DNA from: Arthrobacter sp. SW1
GTDB lineage: Bacteria; Actinomycetota; Actinomycetes; Actinomycetales; Micrococcaceae
Direction of reading: 5' to 3'
Assembly: GCF_001766675.1 (NCBI RefSeq)
Contig: NZ_MJLT01000023.1
Location: 124,001 to 188,000, forward strand
Length of the DNA: 64,000 nucleotides
Shown here: positions 32,049 through 41,198 of the stretch, in pieces
How positions within the stretch are numbered: position 1 is the stretch's first letter
Layout: every line of letters starts with the position of its first letter
The notes under the pieces: model-generated
Told to the model about the DNA's origin: nothing
Database searches by the model: none
The model's input: the letters and a program-made list of their open reading frames with translations, nothing else
Made by a program: the position numbers and the translations under genes

Positions 32049-32062
32049 GTCTATAAATAGAC
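32049..32062 (-). promoter_or_regulatory. AT-rich palindrome in the mpa/arc upstream region
   Basis: GTCTAT and ATAGAC flank a 2-bp centre about 20 bp before the mpa GTG, and on the minus strand this includes TATTTATAGA. It may be a -10 region or an operator; no clear -35 was seen. Confidence 0.3.
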
Positions 32063-32126
32063 CTTAGCCCCGAAACGGGCCGGGAAGGCTCTGACATCCG
32101 GAATGCGGACCAGTTTGTGATCTTGG

Positions 32127-33185
32127 CTAGCCCTCCCGGGCAGGCGCATCCTTGACGTTGGTGCCGGCGATGGCGTCCCGTGCGGCGCGGCGGAGCTTCT
32201 TGTCCGATACGGCGCGTTCGCCCACGGCTCCGGGGGTCCAGGCGTTCAGGTCTTCCTCGCTGAATTCGGTCTTCGAGGGGCGCCGCTTCAAGGAAATTCC
32301 GGTGACGCCGTCGGCCAGCCTGCGGGTGACGAGCAGGAAGCCGGTGTGGGCCACCATGCGGTGGTCCGGACGCACGGCGAGGCCTTCGAGGTGCCAGCCC
32401 CGGACCATGGATTCCCAGGCGTCGGGCTCCGTGAAGCGTCCGTCGGCACGGATGGCCTCGGCAGTGCGGGAAAGCTGCGTCACGGTGGCGACGTAGTTGA
32501 TCCAGACACCACCCGGGGCCAGGACGGTGGCAACGGCGTCGAGGCATTCCCACGGCGCAAGCATGTCCAGCACCACGCGGTCCACCGAACCGGGCTCCTC
32601 GCTGCGGACAACTTCTTCCTGGAAGTCGCCCAGGGAAATCTTCCAGGCGGGGTGCGGGCCGCCGAAGATGGTTTCGACGTTGCCGCGGGCAATATCGGCG
32701 AATTCCTGGCGGCGTTCGAAGGAGTGCAGGTAGCCGGCGTCGCCCACCGCGCGCAGCAGCGAAATGGAGAGTGCGCCGGAACCCACGCCGGCCTCGACCA
32801 CGCGGGCACCCGGGAAGATATCGGCCATGGTGACAATCTGGCCGGCATCCTTGGGATACACCACCGCAGCGCCGCGCGGCATGGAGAGCACGAAGTCCGA
32901 CAGCAGCGGACGCAGCGTCTGGTACTGCTGGCCGATATTGTTCTCCACCACCGAGCCGTCCACCTTGCCGATGATCTCGTCATGGTTCAGGTAGCCGCGA
33001 TGCGTGTGGAACGCACCGCCCTCTTCGAGGGTGATGGTGTTCATCCGGCCGCGTTCATCCGTGAGCTGCACACGCTCTCCCACACGGAACGGCCCGCGCC
33101 GGCGCGCGGCTCCCGTCGCCTGGCGTGCAGAAGTGTCCGCGCCGTTCTCCACAGTGCTGTTGCTGGCGGCGGTTTCGCTGCTCAT
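32127..33185 (-). CDS. trmI: tRNA (adenine-58-N1)-methyltransferase TrmI
   Basis: A 352-residue Rossmann methyltransferase. The N-terminal beta domain is GERVQLTDERGRMNTITLEEGGAFHTHRGYLNHDEIIG. The TrmI segment LSMPRGAAVVYPKDAGQIVTMADIFPG precedes motif I VVEAGVGSGALSISL, and DRVVLDMLAPWE gives motif IV. It forms N1-methyladenosine at position 58 of the tRNA T-loop. The first 25 and last 60 residues are extra, charged and probably disordered. The ATG at 33185 follows GAGGA by 8 nt. It lies directly upstream of the proteasome operon, as in other actinobacteria. Confidence 0.93.
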   Translation of the reverse strand: MSSETAASNSTVENGADTSARQATGAARRRGPFRVGERVQLTDERGRMNTITLEEGGAFHTHRGYLNHDEIIGKVDGSVVENNIGQQYQTLRPLLSDFVLSMPRGAAVVYPKDAGQIVTMADIFPGARVVEAGVGSGALSISLLRAVGDAGYLHSFERRQEFADIARGNVETIFGGPHPAWKISLGDFQEEVVRSEEPGSVDRVVLDMLAPWECLDAVATVLAPGGVWINYVATVTQLSRTAEAIRADGRFTEPDAWESMVRGWHLEGLAVRPDHRMVAHTGFLLVTRRLADGVTGISLKRRPSKTEFSEEDLNAWTPGAVGERAVSDKKLRRAARDAIAGTNVKDAPAREG

Positions 33186-33291
33186 GGATGTATTCCTCGC
33201 TCTTGTCAGGCTGGGCCGTGGACAGCAGCCGCGGTGCGCGGCGACGTCCGGTGTGATTCATGGGCCGGCAGGTAACTCTACCGGGAAGGCG

Positions 33292-34476
33292 TCAGGCGCG
33301 CCCGTTCCGCCGGGGATCTTTGCCTGTAATGGCCCTCACCACCGTCTGCTGCCGCAGCAGCCCGGTGACGGTTCCGGCATCGTCGATCACCGCGTATTCC
33401 CCGCCGTCCAGGCGGGCCAGGTACTGGATGAGTTCCTGGCCGCCGGCGCTCCACGGAACATAGGCGCCGGGCGCGAGGGCAGCAGCCACCGCCGTGACCG
33501 GCGTCGACTCCTGCTGCGCGTGCGGCACCGCCACCGCCGAAGAAGGAACCACCCAGGCGCGGGGGCGCCGCTCGGCATCCTGGACGACGACGGCGGGACG
33601 GCCTTCCGGTGACAGCCGCAAGGCATCTGCCACGCTGGCAGTATCCGGGATGCCGATGGCGGGCTCGGCCAGGGCGCCCGCGTTGACCAACCGCAGGCGG
33701 CTGCGCATGGCCGCGTGGTTGATGGCCGCCGACGCGCCCATCCAGAGGAAGCCGCAGACGAGGAGGGTGACGATGGCCAGCTGGAAATCCGGTGAGCCGC
33801 CGCGCAGCCATGGCAGCACGATGAACCACAGGACCAGCGCCACGACGATGATGCGGCCGGACCAGCCGGCGGCGATGGTGCCCTTTTCCTGGCTGCCCGT
33901 CACTTTCCAGACGGCCGATTCGACCAGGCGGCCGCCGTCCAGGGGCAGGCCCGGAAGGACATTGAAAATGCCGATCAGGAAGTTCGACCACATGAAGATG
34001 TTGGCCAGGAGCTCCGCCACTCCCGAAAAGACCTGGCCCGTGACGAGGGGCCACGCCGCCGCCGCGAGGACGATGTTCGCAAAGGGGCCGGCCAGGGCAA
34101 CGACCACCGACCGCCCCGGAGAGGCAGTAAAGCTTTCGAACTGGGTGTGGCCGCCCCACAGGTTCAGCACGATCTTTTCCGTCGGCCAGCCGAAGACCCG
34201 GGCCGTCAGGGCGTGGGCAAGTTCGTGGACCAGCACGGAAAGCGCCAGCAGCAGCGCGTAGGCGAAGGCAACAAAGTAGGCGCCCATTCCCAGCCCGGGA
34301 GTGCTGAACTGCAGGGCCGGACCCTGCGTGATGACAGTGAAGGCCGCAATGAGGAACCAGGAATAGGCCAGGTAGACCGGAACTCCCGCGATCCTCCCCA
34401 AGGGGATGCCTTCCCTGCCGCTTCCCTGTGCACTGTGACCCTGTGCGTTGTGGTGTGCGGGTCCGCCGCCGGCCAC
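33292..34476 (-). CDS. Site-2 protease family zinc metallopeptidase (M50) with CBS-like tail
   Basis: This 394-residue protein has about six membrane segments. HELAH near residue 85 gives HExxH inside a membrane helix, and NVLPGLPLDGG near 170 supplies the third ligand Asp. The soluble C-terminal part (residues 270-390) reads like a CBS pair (IPDTASVADALRLSPEGRPAVVVQD; YVPWSAGGQELIQYLARLDGGEYAVIDDAGTVTGLL). It probably performs regulated intramembrane proteolysis; the substrate is unknown. The GTG start follows the HAD gene's TAA with no gap, and GAGGGAG lies inside that gene. Confidence 0.9.
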   Translation of the reverse strand: MAGGGPAHHNAQGHSAQGSGREGIPLGRIAGVPVYLAYSWFLIAAFTVITQGPALQFSTPGLGMGAYFVAFAYALLLALSVLVHELAHALTARVFGWPTEKIVLNLWGGHTQFESFTASPGRSVVVALAGPFANIVLAAAAWPLVTGQVFSGVAELLANIFMWSNFLIGIFNVLPGLPLDGGRLVESAVWKVTGSQEKGTIAAGWSGRIIVVALVLWFIVLPWLRGGSPDFQLAIVTLLVCGFLWMGASAAINHAAMRSRLRLVNAGALAEPAIGIPDTASVADALRLSPEGRPAVVVQDAERRPRAWVVPSSAVAVPHAQQESTPVTAVAAALAPGAYVPWSAGGQELIQYLARLDGGEYAVIDDAGTVTGLLRQQTVVRAITGKDPRRNGRA

Positions 34477-35217
34477 TTAGTTCGCTCCCTCGAGCAGCAC
34501 GCCTGCCGCGGCGACTCCGCTTGCCGCACGGGCGCGGTCCAGGACCAGCTGTTCGAGCTCGGCGACCGTGCGGCCGGCCAGGGTGCTCCACGTCGTGCGG
34601 CGGATGTCATCAGGCAAAGGCACCTGGTGCGGGATTCCCACGGTGACCACGCCGGAGGCGAGGGCCGCAGCGACGCCGGGAACCGAGTCCTCAAAGGCAA
34701 CACAGTGGTCGATGGTCAGCTCCGGATCGCTGAGGCGCAGGCGCTCGACGGCGGTCAGGTACGCCTCCGGATGCGGTTTACCCTGGCTGACGGTGTCCCC
34801 TGTAACCAGGAACTCGAAATAGGGCTTGGGGAGCGCGGCCACGACTTCCCGGGCCAAGGGGCCTTCGGACATGGTCACAAGGGCACAGCGGACCCCGGCG
34901 CCATGGAGCTCGTCGAGGAGTTCGCGCGCTCCGGGCCGCCACGGAACATCTTCCTTGATCCTTTCGATCACGCGGGCGCTCAACGTATCGATGATCTCGC
35001 GCTTTTCCAGCCGCACGCCGGCGTCCTGCAGGATTCCGGCGGAGTGCATCAGGGACTGCCCCACGAGCTGCATGGCCTGCTCATGGGACCAACTCCCGCC
35101 GTGGGCTTCCACGAGGTCGTGCTCGGCGGCGATCCAATACGGCTCGGTGTCCACCAAGGTGCCATCCATATCCCAGAGGGCGGCTTTCAGGGAGGGCTGG
35201 GAAAGGGAGGCATACAT
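34477..35217 (-). CDS. HAD-superfamily hydrolase (beta-phosphoglucomutase-like)
   Basis: A 246-residue HAD phosphatase. Motif I is ALWDMDGTLVDTE (nucleophile Asp near residue 16), motif II VTMSEGP, motif III Lys in GKPHPEAYLTAVERL, and motif IV VAFEDSVPGVAAALASG. A helical cap lies between motifs I and II (subclass I). It probably dephosphorylates a small sugar phosphate or similar metabolite. The ATG at 35217 has TAGACT 7 nt upstream and no SD. It is coupled without gap to the M50 protease. Confidence 0.9.
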   Translation of the reverse strand: MYASLSQPSLKAALWDMDGTLVDTEPYWIAAEHDLVEAHGGSWSHEQAMQLVGQSLMHSAGILQDAGVRLEKREIIDTLSARVIERIKEDVPWRPGARELLDELHGAGVRCALVTMSEGPLAREVVAALPKPYFEFLVTGDTVSQGKPHPEAYLTAVERLRLSDPELTIDHCVAFEDSVPGVAAALASGVVTVGIPHQVPLPDDIRRTTWSTLAGRTVAELEQLVLDRARAASGVAAAGVLLEGAN

Positions 35218-35224
35218 ATGGCCA

Positions 35225-35304
35225 AGTCTACGTGCCCGTCCGGGAGCGCCCGGAACACGGCGGCGTGTGAAGCCATGCACAGCCGGGGTGCTTCGACGTA
35301 GGGT
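35225..35304. promoter_or_regulatory. Divergent leaderless promoters of the HAD and PAC2 genes
   Basis: TAGACT on the minus strand (35230-35225) is 7 nt before ATG 35217. TAGGGT on the plus strand (35299-35304) is 6 nt before ATG 35311. Confidence 0.5.
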
Positions 35305-35310
35305 GAGGGA

Positions 35311-36216
35311 ATGAACAGTTTGGACGGAGCCCGCGACGGACAGGACGCCCCCCGCGAAGCCGAGCACCTCCTGCAGCCGGCGCAGGAAGGCAAACGGATC
35401 ACCGTGATGCTTGCCGCGTTTGAAGGCTGGAACGACGCCGGTGAAGCGGCGAGCGATGCTTTGCGCTACCTGAACAAGCTGTGGCAGGGCAAGAAGGTGG
35501 CCACGGTGGATGCCGACGACTACTACGATTTCCAGTTCACCCGGCCCACCGTGCGCCGGACCGCCTCCGGCGAACGCCGGGTCAAGTGGCCGTCCACCCG
35601 CCTCTACCGGGCGAGTGTTCCGGACAGCAACGTGGACGTCGTGGTGGTGCTGGGCACCGAACCCTCCTACCGGTGGCGCGCGTACACCGCGGAGTTGCTT
35701 GTGCATGCCGAAACGCTCAAAGTCGACTACGTGGTGCTGCTTGGCGCGTTGCTCGCCGATGTCCCGCACAGCAGGCCTATCCCCGTCAGCACCACCACCG
35801 AGGACAATGCGCTGCGCCAGCGGCTGAACCTGGAGGCCAGCCAGTACGAAGGTCCCGTGGGCATCGTCGGGGTACTGGCCGAGTTCGCCATGCTGGCCGG
35901 CATCCCCACGGTGTCCTTGTGGGCGGCGGTTCCGCACTATGTTTCGCAGGCGCCTTCTCCAAAGGCCCAGTTGGCCATCCTGCACAAGGTCGAGGACCTG
36001 TTGCAATTGCCCCTGGATACCCAGTCGCTGGCAGAGGACGCCGAGGCTTGGGAGCGGGGCGTCAACGAACTCGCCACCGATGATCCCGAGATCGCCGCCT
36101 ACGTCCGGCAGCTGGAGGAAGCCAAGGACACCGCCGACCTCCCGGAAGCCACAGGCGAATCGATCGCCAAGGAGTTTGAGCGGTACCTTAAGCGGCGCGG
36201 CAAAGGAAAAGGCTAG
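35311..36216 (+). CDS. PAC2 family protein
   Basis: A 301-residue protein of the PAC2 (proteasome assembly chaperone 2-like) family. ITVMLAAFEGWNDAGEAASDALRYL opens the domain, followed by VATVDADDYYDFQFTRP and, further on, ARYVG-free strands typical of this fold (DVVVVLGTEPSYRWRAYTAEL, VVLLGALLADVPHSRPIPV, VGIVGVLAEFAMLAGIPTVSLWAAVPHYV). The C-terminal 60 residues are acidic and helical. Bacterial members have no settled role; the position next to the proteasome locus is suggestive because the eukaryotic relatives assemble 20S proteasomes. It is read divergently from the HAD gene. Confidence 0.88.
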   Translation: MNSLDGARDGQDAPREAEHLLQPAQEGKRITVMLAAFEGWNDAGEAASDALRYLNKLWQGKKVATVDADDYYDFQFTRPTVRRTASGERRVKWPSTRLYRASVPDSNVDVVVVLGTEPSYRWRAYTAELLVHAETLKVDYVVLLGALLADVPHSRPIPVSTTTEDNALRQRLNLEASQYEGPVGIVGVLAEFAMLAGIPTVSLWAAVPHYVSQAPSPKAQLAILHKVEDLLQLPLDTQSLAEDAEAWERGVNELATDDPEIAAYVRQLEEAKDTADLPEATGESIAKEFERYLKRRGKGKG

Positions 36217-36265
36217 CCGGGCGGGCCCTGGACAGCGCAGGGGTACAGCCAAACACAGGTACAGC

Positions 36266-36296
36266 AAAGCCCTCCCGGATCTTCCGGGAGGGCTTT
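36266..36296. terminator. Bidirectional terminator between the PAC2 gene and mshC
   Basis: AAAGCCCTCCCGGA pairs perfectly with TCCGGGAGGGCTTT (14 bp) around a TCT loop, with TTTT on the plus side and AAA on the other. Confidence 0.9.
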
Positions 36297-36307
36297 TGCG
36301 CGGTTCC

Positions 36308-37588
36308 CTAGAGTTCAACTCCGAGCAGCGCGTCGACGGCATCGCCGAACAACGCGGCGTCCGTTTCCGAAACATCCGCGCTGCCGGCGGCCACGGCCGC
36401 CTTGGCCCAGCCGTCGACGGCGGCGAGTGCAGCCGGTGCGTTAAGGTCGTTTGCGAGTTCCGCGCGCATGCGGCCGAGGAGTGCCGCAACGGTCCCGGCC
36501 GGGGCGAGGTCGCGGGCTGCGCGCCACAGCGCGAGGCGCTCCTTCGCGGCCTCAAAGGCCTCAGTGGTCCAGGACCAATCCGCACGGTAGTGGTTGGCGA
36601 GGATGGCCAGGCGGATGGCCGCGGCTTCCTCCCCGGCTGCGCGCAGCTTGGAGACGAGCACGAGGTTGCCGAGGGACTTGCTCATCTTCTCGCCGTCGAG
36701 GCCTACCATGCCGGCGTGAGCGTAGTGCCGGGCCAGCGGGACCCCGGCGATGGACCATGCGTGGCCGGCGCCCATCTCGTGGTGCGGGAAGACAAGGTCC
36801 GATCCGCCGCCCTGCACCGTGAAGGGCGCAGGCAGGTATTCGCGCGCGATGACGGTACATTCGATGTGCCATCCGGGGCGCCCCTCCCCCAGGCTGGCGC
36901 CGGGCCAGCTGGGTTCGCCGTCGCGGGCCACCCGCCAAAGGAGCGGATCGAGGACGTTGCGCTTGCCCGGGCGTGCGGGGTCGCCGCCGCGCTCGGCGAA
37001 CAACGGAAGCATCTCTGCCTCGCTCAGGCCGGAAACGTCGCCGAGCCGCCAGGCGTCCTCGCTGTCCGAACGCTTTCCGGCTTCGTCGACGTCGTAGTAG
37101 ACATCGCCGTCGGGCTCGCCGTTGCTGCCGTCCACGCGGTAGGCGAGGCCGTCCGCAATCAGCTTCTCGATGGCGGGAACGATCAGCGGGATCGCTTCGA
37201 CGGCGCCGATGTAGTGGTCCGGGGCGAGGACGTTCAGGGCCGTCATGTCGCTGTGGAACAGCTCGATCTGGCTGGCGGCGAGTTCGCGCCAGTCCACCCC
37301 CGTGGCGTTGGCGCGCTCAAGCAGGGGGTCGTCGATGTCGGTGACATTCTGCACGTACGCCACGCGCTGTCCGCCGTCGCGCCAGGCGCGGTTCAGGAGG
37401 TCGAAGGCGACGTAGCTTGAGGCATGGCCCATGTGGGTGGCGTCATAGGGCGTAATGCCGCAGACGTACAGGGATTGCTCCGCCCGTGCCGGAATCTCGA
37501 CGACGGCGTCCCTGGCGGTGTCGAACAGCCGCAGTTGGGGCATGGTGCCGGGAAGCTCGGGTACAGGGCGGGAGGTCCACGATTTCAC
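36308..37588 (-). CDS. mshC: Cysteine--mycothiol precursor ligase MshC
   Basis: MshC joins cysteine to GlcN-inositol using ATP, the third step of mycothiol synthesis. It is a cysteinyl-tRNA-synthetase-like Rossmann enzyme of 426 residues. Motifs: [19 protein letters not shown] (zinc Cys plus HIGH-like), [41 protein letters not shown], and [10 protein letters not shown]. The GTG at 37588 ([14 protein letters not shown]) matches the family N-terminus, but its GGAGG is only 2 nt away. The ATG at 37621 would overlap the uppP stop. It implies that the cell uses mycothiol as its low-molecular-weight thiol. Confidence 0.95.
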   Translation of the reverse strand: MKSWTSRPVPELPGTMPQLRLFDTARDAVVEIPARAEQSLYVCGITPYDATHMGHASSYVAFDLLNRAWRDGGQRVAYVQNVTDIDDPLLERANATGVDWRELAASQIELFHSDMTALNVLAPDHYIGAVEAIPLIVPAIEKLIADGLAYRVDGSNGEPDGDVYYDVDEAGKRSDSEDAWRLGDVSGLSEAEMLPLFAERGGDPARPGKRNVLDPLLWRVARDGEPSWPGASLGEGRPGWHIECTVIAREYLPAPFTVQGGGSDLVFPHHEMGAGHAWSIAGVPLARHYAHAGMVGLDGEKMSKSLGNLVLVSKLRAAGEEAAAIRLAILANHYRADWSWTTEAFEAAKERLALWRAARDLAPAGTVAALLGRMRAELANDLNAPAALAAVDGWAKAAVAAGSADVSETDAALFGDAVDALLGVEL

Positions 37589-37604
37589 AGCCTCCACGAT
37601 AGTG

Positions 37605-38438
37605 CTAGGCGCTGATGACATTGAAACCGAGAAGCAGGTAGAGGGCCAGGCCCAGGAGGATCCGGTACCAGACGAACAGGCGGTAGCTGCGGGTGGAGAC
37701 GAACTTCAGGAACCAGCCGATGATCACGTAGCCCACCACGAAGGCGATGACGGTGGCCAGTGCCGTTTCGGGAAGCCCGTAGGGGCCGCTGATGCCGTCC
37801 TTGCTGACCACCTTGTACAGCTGGTAGAGCCCGCTGCCGAACACTGCCGGAATGGCCAGGAGAAAGGAGTAGCGCGCCGCTGCTTCGCGGGTGTAGCCCA
37901 TGAGCAGGCCCGCCGTGATGGTGCCGCCCGAGCGCGATACTCCGGGAATCAGGGCAAGGGCCTGGGCGAAGCCGTACAGGATGCCGTGCTTGTAGCTGAG
38001 CTGTGTGAGGTCACGTTCCTGCCTGCCCGTGGCATCGGCCACGGCCAGGATCATGCCGAAGACGATCAGCATGGTGGCCACGATCCACATGCTGCGGAAC
38101 ACCGATTCGATCTGGTCCTGGAACAGCAGCCCCAGCAGGACGATCGGCAGGCTGCCCAGGATCACCAGCCAGCCCATGCGGGCGTCCGGATCGTCCCGGC
38201 CCACCGTGCCGCGCAGCGAGCCGAACCAGGCCTTGATGATCCGGACGATGTCGCGCCAGAAAAAGACCACGACGGCGGTCTCCGTGCCCAGCTGCGTGAT
38301 CGCCGTGAAGGCGGCGCCCGGGTCGGCCGCATTGGGCAGGAAAGCGCCGACGATCCGAAGATGCGCGCTCGAGGAAATCGGGAGGAATTCGGTGAGTCCC
38401 TGCACCAGGCCGAGAAGGGCTGCTTCTATCCAGTTCAC
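37605..38438 (-). CDS. uppP: Undecaprenyl-diphosphatase UppP (BacA)
   Basis: This 277-residue membrane phosphatase recycles undecaprenyl pyrophosphate to the monophosphate carrier for peptidoglycan. Signature motifs: [18 protein letters not shown] near residues 9-26 (with catalytic Glu), and [22 protein letters not shown] near 160. About eight hydrophobic segments are visible. The start is a GTG (38438). It can also confer bacitracin tolerance. It is directly upstream of mshC on the same strand. Confidence 0.95.
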   Translation of the reverse strand: MNWIEAALLGLVQGLTEFLPISSSAHLRIVGAFLPNAADPGAAFTAITQLGTETAVVVFFWRDIVRIIKAWFGSLRGTVGRDDPDARMGWLVILGSLPIVLLGLLFQDQIESVFRSMWIVATMLIVFGMILAVADATGRQERDLTQLSYKHGILYGFAQALALIPGVSRSGGTITAGLLMGYTREAAARYSFLLAIPAVFGSGLYQLYKVVSKDGISGPYGLPETALATVIAFVVGYVIIGWFLKFVSTRSYRLFVWYRILLGLALYLLLGFNVISA

Positions 38439-38489
38439 GTGAATAGACCCTACGTCATGATGTCTGCGAACTGCCCGTAAGCTAGCACC

Positions 38490-39419
38490 ATGCAGCAGCG
38501 TTATGTCGGCAACAGCGGCCTCAGGGCTTCGGTCCTTTCCTTGGGCACCATGTCCTGGGCCCAGGAGACCGATGAGCATGACGCCATGGAACTGCTCCAC
38601 GCTTTCGTCAGTGCCGGGGGCACCGTGGTGGACACGGCTGCCTCCTATTCCGGCGGTGAGGCCGAAGCGATGCTTGGCTCCATGCTGGGCGATGTGGTGT
38701 CCCGCTCCGAACTGGTCATTTCGAGCAAGGCCGGAGCATCGAGCCGGGACGGACGGCAGCGGCCGGACGCTTCCCGCGGTGCGATGCTTTCCACCCTGGA
38801 CGCCAGCCTCGCGCGGCTGGGCACCGACTACCTCGATATCTGGTTCGTGCAGTGCTGGGACGGCAATGTCCCGCTGGAGGAAACCCTCTCTGCCCTGGAA
38901 CTCGCACTGCGCAGCGGACGCGCCCGCTACGTGGGCATCTCCAACTTCAACGGCTGGCAAAGCGCCAAGGCCGCGGCGATCGCCGGCTTCCCGATCGTGG
39001 CCAACCAGTCCGAGTACTCCCTCCTGAACCGCAGCGCGGAAGCGGAGCTCCTTCCCGCCGTCGAGGACGCAGGGCTCGGGCTCATGGCGTGGGCGCCGCT
39101 GGGCCGCGGCGTGCTGAGCGGGAAGTACCGCGGCCACATCCCCGCGGATTCGCGGGCAGCCGGAGACCGCCTGGCCGGCTATGTGGGCAAGTACCTGGAG
39201 GCGCGCGACTCACGCGTGGTCGAGGCCGTCCATATGGCCGCAAAGGGACTGGGCCGCACCGCGCTGGATGTTTCCCTGGCGTGGCTGCTGAACCGGCCGG
39301 GCGTGGCGAGTGCCGTGATCGGCCCGAGGAATGCCGTGCAGCTGAAGGAACTCCTTGATGCCAAGCCGACGCCACTGCCCGCCGAAATCGCGCGGGCGCT
39401 GGAGGATGTCTCCGCTTAG
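38490..39419 (+). CDS. Aldo/keto reductase family protein with a substituted catalytic His
   Basis: A 309-residue TIM-barrel oxidoreductase. Three of the four tetrad residues are present: Asp48 and Tyr53 in [10 protein letters not shown] and Lys80 in VISSKAG. The fourth, normally His in 'DLyqiH', falls in DIWFVQCWD, where the aligned residue is Gln121. The NADPH-binding part is present ([45 protein letters not shown]). Activity may be altered or restricted to particular substrates. The ATG at 38490 has TAAGCT 6 nt upstream and no SD. It is divergent from uppP. Confidence 0.87.
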   Translation: MQQRYVGNSGLRASVLSLGTMSWAQETDEHDAMELLHAFVSAGGTVVDTAASYSGGEAEAMLGSMLGDVVSRSELVISSKAGASSRDGRQRPDASRGAMLSTLDASLARLGTDYLDIWFVQCWDGNVPLEETLSALELALRSGRARYVGISNFNGWQSAKAAAIAGFPIVANQSEYSLLNRSAEAELLPAVEDAGLGLMAWAPLGRGVLSGKYRGHIPADSRAAGDRLAGYVGKYLEARDSRVVEAVHMAAKGLGRTALDVSLAWLLNRPGVASAVIGPRNAVQLKELLDAKPTPLPAEIARALEDVSA

Positions 39420-39437
39420 CGCGGAGGCGGGCAACTG

Positions 39438-39707
39438 CTACTGGTCGAGGATTTCCAGCTCGTCTTCGTCGAGCAGCTCATCCTCTTCGTCGTCGCCGTC
39501 GTCCTCTTCGTCGAAGACCTGCAGTGGCGTGACTTCCGCGTAAGCCTCGTACAGTGCGTCTTCGTAGACTTCAAAAGCGTCCGCCACGGCGAAAAACGCC
39601 GCCTCGACGGTGGGATCGCCTTCGCCCCGGCGGGCGGCAGCGGCAACGAGATGCTCCTCCAAAGCGGCAGTCAATGACTGAAGCGCGACACGCGGATCGA
39701 TGCTCAT
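39438..39707 (-). CDS. Small acidic protein of unknown function
   Basis: An 89-residue protein: a helical N-terminal half (VALQSLTAALEEHLVAAAARRGEGDPTVEAAFFAVADAFEVYEDALYEAY) and an almost purely Asp/Glu tail (about 22 of the last 27 residues). It has no signal, metal motif or membrane segment. Similar small proteins exist in this bacterial family as uncharacterised ORFs. It converges on the aldo/keto reductase gene with an 18-bp gap. The ATG has TAACGT 6 nt upstream, consistent with leaderless expression. Confidence 0.7.
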   Translation of the reverse strand: MSIDPRVALQSLTAALEEHLVAAAARRGEGDPTVEAAFFAVADAFEVYEDALYEAYAEVTPLQVFDEEDDGDDEEDELLDEDELEILDQ

Positions 39708-39746
39708 GACTTCACGTTAGCCCGAAAAGGACGAAAATGGAGAGGG

Positions 39747-39980
39747 ATGAGGGAACAAATTCTCGGCAGTTCCGTGGAACGCCAAAGGGACAATGCAAGG
39801 CAGTACGAATACCTGGTACTGACAGTGGCACCGGACGATTCCCTGCCTGAGGCCCGACGCAGGCTCGTCGAACATTCCGAGTATGGCAAGTGGGAACTCG
39901 AACGCAGCGTGCTGTACATGGGCGGCGGACGCCGCTATTGGATGCGGCGCAAGGTGTTCACCGTCCAACGCACTGTCTGA
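39747..39980 (+). CDS. DUF5703-type small protein
   Basis: A 77-residue protein with the sequence pattern of a small conserved actinobacterial family (DUF5703): QYEYLVLTVAPDDSLPEARRRLVEHSEYGKWELERSVLYMGGGRRYWMRRKV. It reads as mixed alpha/beta with many Arg and aromatic residues and no transmembrane segment. Function is unknown. The ATG at 39747 is preceded by GGAGAGGG almost at the start codon, so initiation is somewhat ambiguous. It is divergent from the acidic protein gene. Confidence 0.75.
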   Translation: MREQILGSSVERQRDNARQYEYLVLTVAPDDSLPEARRRLVEHSEYGKWELERSVLYMGGGRRYWMRRKVFTVQRTV

Positions 39981-40028
39981 TCGCCCGCACTGTCTGATCA
40001 CCCGGACGGACAGGCCTTGCGTTCCGGC

Positions 40029-41189
40029 TCAACGTTCCAGCGGCCCCAGCCAGGCGCTGGCTACGGTGTTGTGCGCCGATTCCTCGTTTGACGGGTGGAA
40101 GATTCCGGCCAGCACATCCCGGTACAGCCGCTCCAACTCCCCTCTCCTGAAGTAGCTGGATCCGCCGGATACCCGGATCGCCGCGTCCACCACAGTCCGC
40201 GCAGTCTCCGTCGCCCGGAGCTTCAGCCCTACCAGTTTCGCGAACCAGAGGTTTCCGTGCTCGGCACCGGCGTCCACGTCACGTGCAAGACCGGCCAACT
40301 GAGCCTGGACCGTATCCAACGCCATGGCGGCATCAGCGATCTTCCAGCGGATATCGGGATCCTGCGCGAAACTCCGGCCTCCGAATTTCGCGGAGGTGCG
40401 CCGCTTCACCGCGTCGAGCGCCAGCTCGAAGGCACGCTCCGCGAGACCGGTGTAAACCGAGGCCAGGAGCGTTTCGAAGCAGGCGAAGATGGCGAAGATC
40501 AGCGGATCCTGGTTGGGGCCGACGGGCAGCTTCCGCACAATGCGTTCCGGCGGCACCACAGCGCCCTCCAGCACGGTGGAATTCGATTGGCTGGCCCGCA
40601 TTCCGAGGGTGTCCCAGTCCTCCACCGTCGAATGCCCCGGGGCCGCGCGGTCGAGGAATCCGAAGACCAGCTCGCCGTCGCGGCCGAGGGTCGTCGTGTC
40701 CTTGCCGAAGGTCCCCAGGCGCGTCCATGCCGGCGAGAGGCTCGTAAAGATCTTCCGGCCAGTGAAGCTGTAGCCACCGTCCGCAAGGGGCTCGGCAACG
40801 GTGCGTGAATCGAAAAGCATCGAATCGTTGCCGGCCTCGGAGATCGCGAATGCGAAGACCTCTCCTTCGCCAGCTTCCTTGAGGATGAAGGACAGCGATC
40901 CATCGCCCCTTTCCTGCAGGACGCGCGCGACGCCGGTCCACACCAGGTGCATGTTCACCCCGAGCGCGGTGGCGGGCGCTGCCCCGGCCAGCCTCCGCTG
41001 CAGGATGGCAACCTCCGCGAGCCCCAGGCCGCGGCCGCCGTCGGACTCGGGCACGAAAAGCTTCAGGTACCCGGCTTCTGCAAGCTCCCGGAGGTCTTCA
41101 TGGAAGAAGGCATTGTCCCGGTCGTAGCCGGCCGCCCGGGAGCGGATCCGCTCCAGGAGTTCATCCGGCAGGATTTCCGCGGCGTCCAC
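40029..41189 (-). CDS. Acyl-CoA dehydrogenase family flavoprotein
   Basis: A 386-residue protein with the ACAD three-domain fold: a helical N-terminus (ELAEAGYLKLFVPESDGGRGLGLAEVAILQRRLA), a beta domain with FAISEAGNDSMLF (the FAD-binding 'a.tEpg.gSd' strand), FTGRKIFTSLSPAW, WDTLGMRASQSNSTVLEGAVVPPERIV, and the C-terminal helical bundle ending RVSGGSSYFRRGELERLYRDVLAGIFHPSNE. The catalytic Glu position is not clear, so it may belong to the dibenzothiophene-monooxygenase/nitroalkane-type relatives rather than a true dehydrogenase. The start is a GTG (41189) with AGGAGG 5 nt upstream. Confidence 0.85.
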   Translation of the reverse strand: MDAAEILPDELLERIRSRAAGYDRDNAFFHEDLRELAEAGYLKLFVPESDGGRGLGLAEVAILQRRLAGAAPATALGVNMHLVWTGVARVLQERGDGSLSFILKEAGEGEVFAFAISEAGNDSMLFDSRTVAEPLADGGYSFTGRKIFTSLSPAWTRLGTFGKDTTTLGRDGELVFGFLDRAAPGHSTVEDWDTLGMRASQSNSTVLEGAVVPPERIVRKLPVGPNQDPLIFAIFACFETLLASVYTGLAERAFELALDAVKRRTSAKFGGRSFAQDPDIRWKIADAAMALDTVQAQLAGLARDVDAGAEHGNLWFAKLVGLKLRATETARTVVDAAIRVSGGSSYFRRGELERLYRDVLAGIFHPSNEESAHNTVASAWLGPLER

Positions 41190-41198
41190 GGCTGCCTC

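Noticed and set aside
32063..32126. PafBC-type (RecA-NDp) promoter upstream of mpa/arc
   Set aside because: A TGTCAGAG block is present on the minus strand, but TANNNT does not follow at the required distance.
37588..37621. MshC start at the ATG at 37621
   Set aside because: It overlaps the uppP stop and adds 11 residues absent from the family N-terminus; kept only as an alternative.
39355..39543. Frame with a long poly-Ser run
   Set aside because: It is the antisense image of the GAC/GAG-rich acidic tail of the 39438-39707 gene.
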